DNA of 64,000 bases from Acidipila rosea (GTDB taxonomy: Bacteria > Acidobacteriota > Terriglobia > Terriglobales > Acidobacteriaceae): NCBI RefSeq assembly GCF_004339725.1, contig NZ_SMGK01000003.1:466322-530321 (forward strand), given 5' to 3'. Position 1 is the stretch's first letter. The number at the start of each line of letters is the position of its first letter. The notes beneath the pieces are model-generated. The model worked only from the letters and a program-made list of their open reading frames with translations, was not told the DNA's origin and made no database searches. Below, in pieces: positions 55,300 to 64,000 of the stretch. A program made the position numbers and the translations under genes.

Positions 55300-57921
55300 A
55301 TGTGCTGCTGTGACAAACCCACCGTTGATGTAAAAGACCCGGTTTGCGGAATGACGGTTGATCCAACCAGGGCCGCGGGGTCAAGCGAATATCAAGGGAC
55401 GACCTATTTCTTCTGCTCTGCCAACTGCAAACAGAAGTTCGACACCGCACCCGATCAGTACGTTCAGCCGTCTGGTTGTTGTGCTGCCGCTCCTAAAGCA
55501 GAAGTGCAAACCGTCATCGACCCGGTCTGCGGGATGAAAGTCGATCCTGTGAAGGCAGCGGCAAGCGTAGAGCACAACGGAAGAATATTCTATTTTTGCA
55601 GCCAGGGGTGTGCGACCAGGTTTCGCGCCAATCCGGAGAAGTATCTTCATCCGCAGACTGCCGCCAAGCCTAAAGCCCGGCCCAGAGATAAAGAGAAGCA
55701 GATGGAATATGTCTGCCCGATGGACCCGGAGGTAAGCAAAATCGGGCCGGGTAGCTGTCCGAAATGCGGGATGGCACTGGAGCCTGCTGCGATCAGCGCG
55801 CCCGCAACTCGCGTGGAGTACACCTGTCCGATGCATCCAGAAATCGTGCGCTCCGAGCCAGGCAATTGCCCAATATGCGGGATGGCGCTCGAACCTCGCG
55901 AGATTACGATGGAAGAAACCAATCCAGAGCTTGCCGATATGAAAAGGCGCTTTTGGATCAGTGTCGCTCTAGCTATCCCCATGCTTGCGCTGATGGTTTC
56001 CGAATGGCTGCCATCTAAACCTCTTCAACATCTGCTTTCGGCCAGAACCTGGGCATGGATTGAGTTCGCCCTTGCCACCCCAGTTGTCTTATGGTGCGGC
56101 TGGCCGTTCTTCGTCAGGGGCTGGCAATCCGTTGTTAACCGCAGTCTCAATATGTTCAGTTTGATTGCTCTGGGAACAGGAGCTGCCTACCTCTACAGCG
56201 TTACGGCGACTGTCGTCCCACAGATTTTTCCCGCCTCATTCCGGATGGCAGACGGCCAGGTCGGTTTGTACTTCGAGCCAGCCGCAGTCATCATCGCTCT
56301 TGTTCTATTAGGGCAGGTCATGGAACTGCGTGCCCGGAGCCAGACCAGCAGTGCGATCCGCGCGTTGCTCGGGCTTGCTCCGAAGTTGGCCCGACGCATC
56401 AATGAGCAGGGAATTGAAGCAGACGTGCCGCTCGACCAGGTTCAAGTCGGAGATCGGCTGCGCGTTCGACCGGGTGAAAAAGTACCCGTCGATGGCGTTT
56501 TGCTTGAGGGCCACAGCTCCGTCGACGAATCGATGGTGAGCGGCGAACCGATACCAGTTGAGAAGGAAGCCGGTGCAAAGGTCATAGGCGGGACGGTGAA
56601 CAGCACAGGCGGCTTCGTTATGCGTGCGGATCGCGTCGGCGCGGACACGCTCCTCTCTCAGATCGTGAAGATGGTAAGCGAAGCTCAGCGGACGCGCGCA
56701 CCAATCCAGCGTCTTGCCGACCGCGTTTCTTCCTATTTCGTGCCGGCTGTGATCCTGACGGCTATCCTCACCTTCATTGTTTGGTATTTGGTCGGCCCTC
56801 AACCCCGCTTCGCGCACGCTCTGGTCAACGCCGTCGCGGTCCTCATTGTCGCCTGCCCATGTGCCCTCGGCCTCGCTACGCCAATGGCAATTATGGTCGG
56901 CACCGGGCGCGGGGCTGGCGCGGGCATTCTCATTCGCAATGCTGAAGCATTGGAACTCTTCGGCAAAGTAAACACGCTTCTGGTGGATAAGACCGGAACG
57001 TTGACTGAGGGAAAGCCCACGCTGAACAATGTGGTCCCACAGCCGGGCTTCAATGAAAACGAGTTGCTGCAACTTGTCGCCACTCTTGAGCGTTCGAGTG
57101 AGCACCCGCTGGCTGCGGCAATCGTGCGAGGAGCCGAGGCAAGAAAGCTATCGCTAACCGATGTTCAGGGCTTCAGTTCCACAACCGGAAAGGGAGTGCA
57201 GGGTACGGTGAATGGCAGGCACGTTGCCGTCGGAAACGCGGAACTGTTTCGCAATCTTTCCATCAATCCCGAACCCCTGATCGCGCAAGCCGAGTCGATG
57301 CGAAACGATGGCCAGACCGTGATGATGGTCGCTGTGGACGGCAAAGCGGCGGGACTGGTCAGTGTTCTCGATCCCATCAAAGAATCGACGCAGGAGGCCA
57401 TTCGGGAGCTGAAAGCAGCCGGTTTGACGATCATCATGATTACGGGCGACAACGCTACGACGGCAAAGGCCGTCGCAGGCCGTCTTGGCATCGAGTTTGA
57501 AGCCGACGTTCTGCCTCAAAAGAAGGCCGATGTCGTCAAAGCGCACCAGCAAGACGGATCGATCATCGCGATGGCTGGAGATGGCGTGAACGATGCACCG
57601 GCGCTGGCTCAGGCCGACATTGGAATTGCGATGGGGACCGGCACAGACGTAGCAATGGAGGCGGGCGGTATCACCTTATTGAAGGGCGATCTGCGGGGCA
57701 TTCTCCGTGCTCGTCGCCTAAGTCAGGCCACAATGAGGAATATCCGGCAAAACCTATTTTTCGCATTCATTTATAACGTGGTTGGCGTCCCGGTCGCGGC
57801 GGGAGTTCTATATCCCGTATTTGGCCTTTTACTCAGCCCGATGATTGCAGCGGCTGCCATGAGCTTTAGCTCTGTCTCGGTGATTGCCAATTCGCTAAGG
57901 CTGCGTACGACGAACATCTAG
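55300..57921 (+). CDS. P1B-type heavy-metal ATPase with two YHS and two HMBD domains
   Basis: 873 residues. Two YHS domains (~12-58 and 72-118, DPVCGM ... FFCS) and two heavy-metal-binding domains (~135-195, CPMDPEV/CPMHPEI ... [20 protein letters not shown]) precede the pump. The membrane motif is CPC (Cys519, Cys521), and the phosphorylated Asp563 is in [15 protein letters not shown] is present. CPC pumps export Cu(I)/Ag(I). The usual ferredoxin-like HMA domains are absent. AGGGGG lies eight bases before the ATG. Confidence 0.95.
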   Translation: MCCCDKPTVDVKDPVCGMTVDPTRAAGSSEYQGTTYFFCSANCKQKFDTAPDQYVQPSGCCAAAPKAEVQTVIDPVCGMKVDPVKAAASVEHNGRIFYFCSQGCATRFRANPEKYLHPQTAAKPKARPRDKEKQMEYVCPMDPEVSKIGPGSCPKCGMALEPAAISAPATRVEYTCPMHPEIVRSEPGNCPICGMALEPREITMEETNPELADMKRRFWISVALAIPMLALMVSEWLPSKPLQHLLSARTWAWIEFALATPVVLWCGWPFFVRGWQSVVNRSLNMFSLIALGTGAAYLYSVTATVVPQIFPASFRMADGQVGLYFEPAAVIIALVLLGQVMELRARSQTSSAIRALLGLAPKLARRINEQGIEADVPLDQVQVGDRLRVRPGEKVPVDGVLLEGHSSVDESMVSGEPIPVEKEAGAKVIGGTVNSTGGFVMRADRVGADTLLSQIVKMVSEAQRTRAPIQRLADRVSSYFVPAVILTAILTFIVWYLVGPQPRFAHALVNAVAVLIVACPCALGLATPMAIMVGTGRGAGAGILIRNAEALELFGKVNTLLVDKTGTLTEGKPTLNNVVPQPGFNENELLQLVATLERSSEHPLAAAIVRGAEARKLSLTDVQGFSSTTGKGVQGTVNGRHVAVGNAELFRNLSINPEPLIAQAESMRNDGQTVMMVAVDGKAAGLVSVLDPIKESTQEAIRELKAAGLTIIMITGDNATTAKAVAGRLGIEFEADVLPQKKADVVKAHQQDGSIIAMAGDGVNDAPALAQADIGIAMGTGTDVAMEAGGITLLKGDLRGILRARRLSQATMRNIRQNLFFAFIYNVVGVPVAAGVLYPVFGLLLSPMIAAAAMSFSSVSVIANSLRLRTTNI

Positions 57922-58026
57922 GTTGCCGACTGTAGCCACTCTTCGTCTGACAAATCCAGCAGCTTGTCGCCTAATTCCAGCACACAACGTGGCCAATGAC
58001 AGCAGGAATGTAAACGGATGCGCCTA

Positions 58027-59247
58027 TTACTCAGGTCTCCTCATCTTTGCAGTCTCGGCGCGAAACAGGAAAAGAGCGGCAAGACCGAACAGCACTTGAA
58101 TAGAGCTGAAGATTGCAAAAGCTGCTCCAAAACCGAGCGGGACCGCAGCGCCGAATACCATGCTGCCTAGGCCAAATCCAGTAAACAGCATGAAGACGTT
58201 CAGCCCCATCGCCTGTCCGGCCCGCTTGCCTCCCAACTGCGTCACAATTCCGGCAAACAACGGCTGCGTCATGTCATAGCCAAGCGATAGCAGCGTTATA
58301 GCGAGTGCCGCCGCGAGGAGCGGCAGATCCAAGATCAGAGCCGCAACCGATAATGCGGCAATTACTAGGCCCAGCGGTATGAGCCAACGCCGTCCCCAGC
58401 GGTCCGCCCAACGGCCAATCACCGGCCCCAAAAGAAATCCCGGCACCCCGTAGCCCAGAAGAGAGAGACCAATGCCAATTTCTCCTAGATGATACCGCTG
58501 GGCGAAGAAAACGCCGAGCCAAGTGTAGACCCCGGAGTGAAACAGACTATTTAGCAAGACATAGCCGTATGTGCGTGCTCCGCGCGCATTGTCGAGCAGA
58601 CTACGGTATCCCTTCATCACATCGGTAACAGAGAGGGCCGATGCAATTGTTTGTCTGCTCAGGAGTGGGTTGTACCTGAGCAGTAATCCAAACACGACCA
58701 CAGACACAGATGCCACGCCGACAAAAAGCATTCGCCAGCCGATGTATGGAGTAAGTATGACTCCAAAGCTGGAACCGAACGCCATTCCGCCTGCCATGGC
58801 TCCAAACAACCAGCCTAGAGGCCGTCCGCGTTCCTCGTATGGGAAGAAATCCCCTATAAGCGCCAACGCCAACGGAACAACCCCGCTCGCGCCCAATCCC
58901 GTCAAGAACCTCCACCAGAGGATTTGGGGAGCGGAACGCGCCGTCGCTGTAATGAGGGTGAGGAGGATGAATGCGGCCAACGATCCAAGCATGATGCGGC
59001 GGCGACCGAGCCGATCGGAAAGCAGTCCATAAAACAGAGTGGATAAACCATACGGGATCATGTAGGCCGGTACCATCAGGCCGATGAATTGCTCAGACAC
59101 CCCAAATGAATGGGAGAGGCGGGGGATGAGAGGTGCCACCATATAGGCTTGAAAGAAAATCAAGAACGTGGCAGCGGCGAGTGTCTGAATCAACTTTTCA
59201 CGTTGCGCAGGAGAAATTGAAACGGTAGCTCCGGCCTGATCGAACAT
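58027..59247 (-). CDS. MFS transporter
   Basis: 406 residues from ATG 59247 (GGAG eleven bases upstream; the frame is open to 59409). Twelve membrane helices are evident; the helix 2-3 loop has GLLSDRLGRRRIMLGS, a family signature. It resembles efflux MFS proteins. Substrate unknown; the neighbouring metal genes do not prove a metal role. It converges on the P-type ATPase gene. Confidence 0.9.
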   Translation of the reverse strand: MFDQAGATVSISPAQREKLIQTLAAATFLIFFQAYMVAPLIPRLSHSFGVSEQFIGLMVPAYMIPYGLSTLFYGLLSDRLGRRRIMLGSLAAFILLTLITATARSAPQILWWRFLTGLGASGVVPLALALIGDFFPYEERGRPLGWLFGAMAGGMAFGSSFGVILTPYIGWRMLFVGVASVSVVVFGLLLRYNPLLSRQTIASALSVTDVMKGYRSLLDNARGARTYGYVLLNSLFHSGVYTWLGVFFAQRYHLGEIGIGLSLLGYGVPGFLLGPVIGRWADRWGRRWLIPLGLVIAALSVAALILDLPLLAAALAITLLSLGYDMTQPLFAGIVTQLGGKRAGQAMGLNVFMLFTGFGLGSMVFGAAVPLGFGAAFAIFSSIQVLFGLAALFLFRAETAKMRRPE

Positions 59248-59432
59248 GGTGAAGAACTCCGGAGTGAGCGAGTACCGAATGAAGCCCCGGTTAATCAGAA
59301 CGGCGGAAATTACTGACCCTTCAGGGAAAATATCACTCGCGGGACTCTTGTTTGTTGAGCAAAATTCGCCATGAGGCCGGCGCGGTGTACGGCAACCCGT
59401 AAACACCACGTCGTCTCATTTGGCAATGCAGT

Positions 59433-60131
59433 TTAGAGTTGAACGCCGATTCCAGCAGCACGCAACGCATGTTCTTCCGGTCCACCACCAGAGCAGCATT
59501 CGGCGAGTTTGCCGTCTACGACGACAGCAGGAACACTATGGACGCCATAGCGTTTGGCTTTTGCTGCTGCTTCGGGTTGGTGCATGTTATGGACAATAAC
59601 ATCGCATGACCCACAGGCCAGGCTCTGCACGAGTGCAACGGTTTCATCGCACACGCTGCACGCTGCGCTGAAGACTTCCACTTTTCTCTTGTTGACAGCC
59701 ATTTTATTCTCCTTGAGCGCCCCTAATCCGTGGAACTTCTCCGTTGCGGGGGCGCAGATACAACGGGAAGTCGTTGGCCAACCGTTCCAAACAGAGGCCA
59801 CGATGAGCAACCCCAATCCGGCGTACAGAACAGGATTGGAAGCTAAAGAAAACTTTCCGAACAGGATGAAACTGGCTGCAAATATTCCCAAAGCAAACGG
59901 CACGTATCCGCGCCGTCGGCGTGCGCGGAACCCAAGCATCCCCACAGCCAAAAGAAGAAATGCCGCAGTCATCGGCAGCAAATATGCCGTCGAGATCAGG
60001 AAGCCAAGACCTAGCGAAGAAAGCAGCCCCGCATATGCTGGCCAACAGGCCGGACAGGCAACTTTAGGCAGTAACGAGAGTCCAACGCCGGGTACAGCAA
60101 GCAGGCTCTGCTTCCAAGTACGTTCGGTCAT
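59433..60131 (-). CDS. MerC-like membrane domain continuous with thioredoxin-like domain
   Basis: 232 residues if read through. Residues ~1-140 are a four-helix membrane domain like MerC (LPKVACPACWPAYAGLLSSL). From residue ~144 a thioredoxin-like domain begins with SAACSVCDETVALVQ and contains HSVPAVVVDGKLAECC. There is no stop between them. An internal ATG (59702) has a strong AAGGAG eight bases upstream, so the second domain may also be made separately. Start ATG 60131 follows AAAGGAG and overlaps the MerR stop by four bases. Confidence 0.8.
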   Translation of the reverse strand: MTERTWKQSLLAVPGVGLSLLPKVACPACWPAYAGLLSSLGLGFLISTAYLLPMTAAFLLLAVGMLGFRARRRRGYVPFALGIFAASFILFGKFSLASNPVLYAGLGLLIVASVWNGWPTTSRCICAPATEKFHGLGALKENKMAVNKRKVEVFSAACSVCDETVALVQSLACGSCDVIVHNMHQPEAAAKAKRYGVHSVPAVVVDGKLAECCSGGGPEEHALRAAGIGVQL

Positions 60132-60538
60132 ACAAACTCCTTTCCATCCAGACTTTCGAGGATGGGACAGTTTTTCAAAGGGCCACAACCAGAGCAGTCC
60201 TGCGCCATCCGCAAAAGACTTGTGTGAATGGCTTGGAGATGGCGAATCTTCTGTTCAACGTCCGCGATCTTTGCCTGGGTCCGCTTACGAATGTCGGCCT
60301 GTGTCGTATGAGCGTCTATGCGCAAGAAAAGCAGGTCCTTGATCTCCTTTAGCGAAAAACCCAGACCCTGAGCGCGCTTGATGAAGCGAATCCGCCACAC
60401 AGACTCGGACGAAAAGATCCGATATCCAGCTTCGGTACGGGATGAGGGCGCAAGGAGCCCCTGACGCTCGTAGTATCGAATCGTCTGAAGATTTATTCCT
60501 GCCTGTTTCGCCACTTCGCTTATGGTCAAACTATCCAT
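60128..60538 (-). CDS. MerR-family metal-responsive regulator
   Basis: 136 residues. The winged helix (TISEVAKQAGINLQTIRYYE) and dimerisation coiled coil are typical. The C-terminal cysteines CSGCGPLKNC match the metal-loop class of Zn/Cd/Pb or Hg sensors. It probably controls itself and the overlapping MerC-thioredoxin gene. A MerR-type promoter lies just upstream. Confidence 0.92.
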   Translation of the reverse strand: MDSLTISEVAKQAGINLQTIRYYERQGLLAPSSRTEAGYRIFSSESVWRIRFIKRAQGLGFSLKEIKDLLFLRIDAHTTQADIRKRTQAKIADVEQKIRHLQAIHTSLLRMAQDCSGCGPLKNCPILESLDGKEFV

Positions 60539-60545
60539 GAATCAA

Positions 60546-60576
60546 CGGTAAGCCCTGTACCTAGGTATAGAGTCAA
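60546..60576 (-). promoter_or_regulatory. MerR-type promoter/operator
   Basis: On the minus strand TTGACT (-35) and TTACCG (-10) are separated by 19 bases, longer than usual, around the dyad CTATACC-TAGGTACAG. MerR proteins bind between such spaced boxes and twist the DNA to activate transcription. Confidence 0.75.
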
Positions 60577-60756
60577 GGCCGAAACGACAAAAACTTAAGA
60601 ATGCTCGTCAGATCGTCAGAATGGATAAGTTCGGTGGGAGGCCAACCCTTCCTCTTGTCAGCTAAAAGCAACCCCAAGATTCTCTGTCGCTTTGCAAGCT
60701 TTTCTCTTTTGGGGTGCCCAAAGGGGATATTTCTCTTTATGAGTCAGTCCGTGAGA

Positions 60757-60978
60757 TCAGCCACTACAACAATGACCCTGCAACTGGATTGGCGGACACT
60801 TCATGGACCCATATGAGCAGAAGATACAGCAATCGCCAGCCTTTGGCCGAATCAGAGCTTTGCATTGCACGCACTCATGAAAAAAGCAGCAGGAATCTGA
60901 AGGCATCGTCTCCACCGTTTCGTGGCCACAAAGCGGGCATGTTAACCGTGATTCAAGGACAACCTCAGAAGAAGTCAT
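60757..60978 (-). CDS. Small GDCC-type cysteine-rich protein of mer loci
   Basis: 73 residues with three Cys pairs: LTCPLCGHE, HECVQCKA and AGDCCIFCSYGSMKCPP. The GDCCxFCSYG block is a known small protein family next to mer genes, function undefined. The ATG overlaps the merP stop (ATGA), so they are co-translated. Confidence 0.82.
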   Translation of the reverse strand: MTSSEVVLESRLTCPLCGHETVETMPSDSCCFFHECVQCKALIRPKAGDCCIFCSYGSMKCPPIQLQGHCCSG

Positions 60979-61265
60979 TTTGGCGTCCCATGGTGCAGTG
61001 TTGAAGGGAAGCCAGCATTCGTGGTGGCTTTCACTAATGCTGGTGGACTTGCCTTATCGGGGTCGTACTTTACGATTGCAGTCTTGTGATCGTAGTCGAC
61101 CCTGGCATTCATCACCCCAGGCACTTTTTCAAGAGCTTTCCGAATGGTGATCGAACACATGGAGCAGGTCATGTTCTGCACGTCGAGAACGGCTGTCTGC
61201 GGGGTTGCGGCGAAGGTCGTTATTGGCAGGCCGATCAATATACAAGCAAGGAGTTTTCGTATCAT
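60975..61265 (-). CDS. merP: MerP-like periplasmic mercury-binding protein
   Basis: 96 residues. A signal peptide (LLACILIGLPITTFA) precedes one HMA domain with MTCSMC (Cys34, Cys37) and VPGVMNARVDYDHKTAIVKYD. MerP carries Hg(II) to MerT. It lies eight bases after merT and overlaps the GDCC gene. Confidence 0.9.
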   Translation of the reverse strand: MIRKLLACILIGLPITTFAATPQTAVLDVQNMTCSMCSITIRKALEKVPGVMNARVDYDHKTAIVKYDPDKASPPALVKATTNAGFPSTLHHGTPK

Positions 61266-61272
61266 AGGTTCC

Positions 61273-61626
61273 TCAGTGAGAGAAGAGTGGCATCAGCCAC
61301 GGCACAGCGATGAGGCCGAGCAGCAGCGGTGCGACGATCCAGAAGATGAGCCGCTGAGCGTTTCTGGTGCGATCCGCATCGCAAATTGCTTCTGAATCGC
61401 AGCTTTGGGGAACGAAATAGAGCTTTCGGAAGGTGAGCCCGAGGAATAGCAAGACGAGCACGATGAAGACGGGGCGGTATGGCTCCAGGGCTGTAAGGTT
61501 GCCGATCCACGCTCCCCCGATTCCCAAGCTCAAAAGCAGAAGCGAACCTACACAACAGACGGACGCTCCGATACTGGCCAGCACTCCGCCGGCGAGGGCG
61601 ATTTTCGCATTGAAAGGTGATCGCAT
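61273..61626 (-). CDS. merT: MerT-like mercuric ion importer
   Basis: 117 residues with three membrane helices. GASVCCVGSLLLL supplies the first-helix Cys pair and CDSEAIC the second pair; GIGGAWIGNLTALEPYRP is the family signature. It moves Hg(II) from MerP into the cytoplasm for reduction. Start ATG 61626, divergent from merR. Confidence 0.93.
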   Translation of the reverse strand: MRSPFNAKIALAGGVLASIGASVCCVGSLLLLSLGIGGAWIGNLTALEPYRPVFIVLVLLFLGLTFRKLYFVPQSCDSEAICDADRTRNAQRLIFWIVAPLLLGLIAVPWLMPLFSH

Positions 61627-61651
61627 TTTCAGGCAGCTCTTTTCAACATCA

Positions 61652-61682
61652 CTCTAAAGTCCGTACCATAGTACGGAGTCAA
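61652..61682 (-). promoter_or_regulatory. mer operator-promoter
   Basis: On the minus strand TTGACT and TTAGAG are 19 bases apart around the dyad CCGTAC-CATA-GTACGG (61661-61676). This is the canonical MerR-regulated merT promoter between the divergent merT and merR genes. Confidence 0.88.
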
Positions 61683-61693
61683 GAGAGATAGAT

Positions 61694-62092
61694 ATGAGCA
61701 ACGACCTGACGATCGGCACGCTGGCAAAACGCAGCGGCGTAAACGTGGAGACGATCCGTTACTACCAGCGCCGTCATCTGCTGCATGAACCATCGAAGCC
61801 GCCTGACGGCTATCGCCAGTATTCATTGGAAACGGTGAAACGGGTACGGTTCATCAAAAGGGCTCAAACCCTGGGATTCACTTTGGAAGAGGTCAGCGGA
61901 TTACTGGGAATTGATGAAAGAAAAGCCTGTCTGGAAACGCGAGAGATTGCGGCGCAGAAATTGACACTCATAGAGCATAAGATCGTCGAACTCTCTAGAA
62001 TGAAGAAAGCTCTATCCGGTCTGGTGCGCGCTTGCGATATTTCTTCCGGGGGTGAACCATGCCCAATCATTCATCTTCTGATACAGGATTAA
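61694..62092 (+). CDS. merR: Mercury-responsive MerR regulator
   Basis: 132 residues. The HTH is TIGTLAKRSGVNVETIRYYQ. Cys79, Cys114 and Cys123 have the same spacing as the three Hg-binding cysteines of classical MerR (82, 117, 126). It represses and, on Hg(II), activates the divergent merTP genes. Confidence 0.95.
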   Translation: MSNDLTIGTLAKRSGVNVETIRYYQRRHLLHEPSKPPDGYRQYSLETVKRVRFIKRAQTLGFTLEEVSGLLGIDERKACLETREIAAQKLTLIEHKIVELSRMKKALSGLVRACDISSGGEPCPIIHLLIQD

Positions 62093-62599
62093 CATCTTTG
62101 ATCTCTAACGGGTATCCCACGATCGTTTGAGGACATACCGAATCTAGCTGTTTTGGTACTTCTTGACTTCATTACACTGCGCCTTTGCTTTAAGTAAATC
62201 CGAAACTTGAGTCGGAAGATGTGCTGATTTTCAGATCAAGAGCAAGTCGTCTGGATTGTCATTCGTCCCTGCTAGAACAATTCAGAATGCCATCACAAGC
62301 CCGTCGGGCGGGCGGGCATAGTCGCTTCTGCGCCTTGTGCAGGAGCAACGCCCAGGGTGGGAAGACGGGCGGACGAAAAAGGGGGTCGGCGGGTTCAAGG
62401 ACCAAGTGCAACAGATATGTGTAGTGGAATCATAGAAACCGCCGCCGCCGTGCCGTGGGAAAGTGGGAAACGTCCTTTGTTTTCCATCTTTTCCATGGCA
62501 GCTTTTAGACATCTCCAGGAGAACATTGATCTTATTTGTTGCACTTCGACCTTGAATCCACCGTCTGCTGTTCGGCAGACCCCAATGACGCTTCCGGTC
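62093..62599. other. 507-bp region without a supported gene
   Basis: Frames on both strands look like shadows. GTGGGAAA is repeated in tandem at about 62456-62471. It may hold the end of an element between the mer genes and the ParB-like gene. Confidence 0.4.
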
Positions 62600-63895
62600 T
62601 CAAGCCGATTTTTTGGCTTTTTGCGGTACAGCTTGTGCTGTGGTTCTTTTTGCCACCTTAACTTTTTCCTTGGCGGAAAACTCCTGTTTCACCTTCAAAC
62701 CGATGGCATCCACATCCACCTTATATACAGTCGCGGCATCGCGGAGAACCTGCGTTGCATTCTGCCGCGTGGCAGCGTGGATGATGGTGATCTCTACCAG
62801 AATGCGGCCGAGTTCGCATTCTTCGGCACGGCGCAGGTAAGCGGTAAACAGCTTCCCGATGGAGTCGCTTTCTTTGGCTTTCTTGATGCCGTGCTGACGG
62901 GCGATGATGGCGAGACGGTTTTCATCCAACAATGATGCAAGCCGTTCCACGACAAAAAGCAGGTCGCGCTTCATCAACCGCACCGGAACGGCTGCGGTGA
63001 TGGCGGCAAGGATGCGAATACCGGTGGTGTTGGCAATCGCCTGTTCTTTACGCTGCTTCTCCTGTTCGGCCTTCCACTTGGAATCATCGGCTATCTGGTG
63101 CGGACGCTTTTTGGGATGATGCACGGGGCAATTTGCCTCGGTACATACCTTGCGAAATTCGCCCTTGTCGATGCCATCCGAGATGATGGCTTCGATGGTG
63201 TATTTGCAGGTCTTGAACTCCGGTCGGGTAGCCTCTTCTTTGGTCGCGGGCTTCTCTGGCCGTATTTCGATGTACCTGTTGCGCGGAAGTGTGGCGCTGC
63301 CTTCCTGCTGCTGGCCGTAGGCCGTGCTGATTTGCACGAGTTTAGGTTTCGCAGCAATGGATTTCGCTACATGCGCGTCCACTTTGGCGTGATAGCAGGT
63401 TGGGTCGGTACAGGCATCCTGTTTGCCCATGTCGGAGAACAGGAGCTTGTTGTGTCCTGTCCGCTTCGGGCAATCCACGCAGCTACCTGCCGCTGGCACA
63501 AGCTGCGTGTCTCGTTTGTCGAATGGAGCAAGTTTGAGCATGAGAAGAATGTTGCTCTCGATCCAGAATCGCAGTTGACGGACGGGAAGAAGGATACGCG
63601 CAGGTTTCTCGCTCCCGCCGCTATAAACTTCTTTGAAACAGGCGGCAAGCGCCTGTTCCTGCTGTTCGGGTAGGAGCTTCGCCAGCAGGAGCGCATGGCC
63701 GACGCCGATCTCCTCGCGGTGAAAGGCTTCGACCACGGCGGGCGCAAGCTCGGTCAACTTAAGACGAGCCGCGACGTAAGCCGGACTCTTCCCGGTACGG
63801 GCGGCGATTTGTTCGATGCTGTACTTCGGCTCCTCCAGATTCAGCAGAGCGCGAAAACCGCTGGCTTCTTCCATCGGGTGAACATCGCGCCGCAT
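62600..63895 (-). CDS. ParB/RepB/Spo0J-like partition protein, N-terminal part missing
   Basis: 431 residues from the first ATG. The frame opens VENLMRRDVHPMEE, which is the middle of the ParB CTPase domain; the preceding GERR part that should come before it is lost and TAA precedes VENL. The HTH YSIEQIAARTGKSPAYVAARL and a long C-terminal part with CVDC, CTDPTC and CTEANC cysteines follow. Such longer ParB-like proteins occur on plasmids and integrative elements. Either the N-terminus was deleted or the start has shifted, so DNA partition function is doubtful. Confidence 0.75.
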   Translation of the reverse strand: MRRDVHPMEEASGFRALLNLEEPKYSIEQIAARTGKSPAYVAARLKLTELAPAVVEAFHREEIGVGHALLLAKLLPEQQEQALAACFKEVYSGGSEKPARILLPVRQLRFWIESNILLMLKLAPFDKRDTQLVPAAGSCVDCPKRTGHNKLLFSDMGKQDACTDPTCYHAKVDAHVAKSIAAKPKLVQISTAYGQQQEGSATLPRNRYIEIRPEKPATKEEATRPEFKTCKYTIEAIISDGIDKGEFRKVCTEANCPVHHPKKRPHQIADDSKWKAEQEKQRKEQAIANTTGIRILAAITAAVPVRLMKRDLLFVVERLASLLDENRLAIIARQHGIKKAKESDSIGKLFTAYLRRAEECELGRILVEITIIHAATRQNATQVLRDAATVYKVDVDAIGLKVKQEFSAKEKVKVAKRTTAQAVPQKAKKSA

Positions 63896-63936
63896 AAGAT
63901 TTTCAACTTATCTTTAGTCCTTCAGAAGCAGTCCAT

Positions 63937-64000
63937 GACGTCTACGACGTGCCATTTCACAACGTCGTGGAATTGTTAACTGTAGAGCGTCTATGACGTG
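63937..64000. repeat. Repeated ACGTC/GACGT words at window edge
   Basis: TGACGTCTACGACGTG, CACAACGTCGTGG and GCGTCTATGACGTG occur within about 64 bases ahead of the ParB-like gene. They resemble iteron or operator words; the series may continue beyond the window. Confidence 0.4.

Noticed and set aside
56308..57105. 265-residue minus-strand frame
   Set aside because: Antisense to the P-type ATPase; no domain or start signal.
62357..62935. 192-residue plus-strand frame
   Set aside because: Half lies antisense to the ParB-like gene and the rest shows no protein features.

Overview
The window reads like an accessory region (genomic island stretch or large replicon) of a soil Acidobacteriota bacterium. 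Codon and GC usage are moderately high, metal-efflux genes are dense, defence genes are present, and many integration scars are visible. The host assignment is an inference from gene content and protein style; no rRNA gene is present to prove it.

Layout. 1-2.5 kb: the 3' part of a DegT-type aminotransferase gene, translationally coupled to an amidase. 2.6-5.9 kb: a soluble reductive-dehalogenase/epoxyqueuosine-reductase-like Fe-S protein, then an AraC regulator divergent from a tandem NTF2-like protein. 6-18.7 kb is a worn defence and mobile-element region. It holds a decayed phage integrase, an AbiEi/AbiEii type IV toxin-antitoxin pair behind a clear operator palindrome, a PLD-SF2 helicase-DUF3427 protein, a junction between two truncated genes (alpha/beta hydrolase and SNF2-like helicase), and a DUF4143 ATPase. 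It also holds a crippled type I-E CRISPR locus: only the C-terminal part of Cas1 survives, Cas2e is intact, and there is an array of 20 repeats with an internally duplicated spacer block. Two insertion-sequence relics and an alpha/beta hydrolase follow.

19-23.9 kb: two recombination modules, each an excisionase-like HTH gene followed by a tyrosine recombinase. They end in a 3' fragment of tRNA-Ala(GGC), which looks like an attachment-site scar. 24-31.5 kb: an HxlR regulator, a sigma-like plus membrane anti-sigma-like pair, a CHAT-protease lipoprotein coupled to an S41 protease, and a second AbiE toxin-antitoxin pair with a 35-bp palindromic operator. An inverted near-copy of this palindrome lies 7.5 kb away, on the far side of the first metal operon.

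31.5-62.1 kb is a metal-resistance block. A CzcCBA-type efflux operon also carries ZIP and CDF transporters. A methyltransferase/rhodanese/TlpA operon is followed by a CusCBA-type copper or silver efflux operon. A copper-oxidation run contains CopA, CopB, two membrane-anchored cytochromes c, a DUF5666-like protein, a DUF4396-multicopper-oxidase fusion, a cysteine-tailed ECF sigma factor and a YHS/HMBD P1B-ATPase. An MFS transporter, a MerR regulator with a MerC-like/thioredoxin-like gene, and merR/merTP with a small GDCC-protein follow; merA is not in the window. The right edge holds a ParB-like gene that has lost its N-terminal domain.

The genes work as three layers: mobile recombination machinery, anti-phage or anti-plasmid modules (several broken), and layered Cu/Zn/Hg detoxification with their own sensors (CRD-ECF, two MerR proteins). 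The most novel-looking parts are the CHAT/S41 protease pair next to a sigma/anti-sigma pair, the shared AbiE-type palindromes, and the DUF4396-MCO and MerC-thioredoxin-like arrangements.
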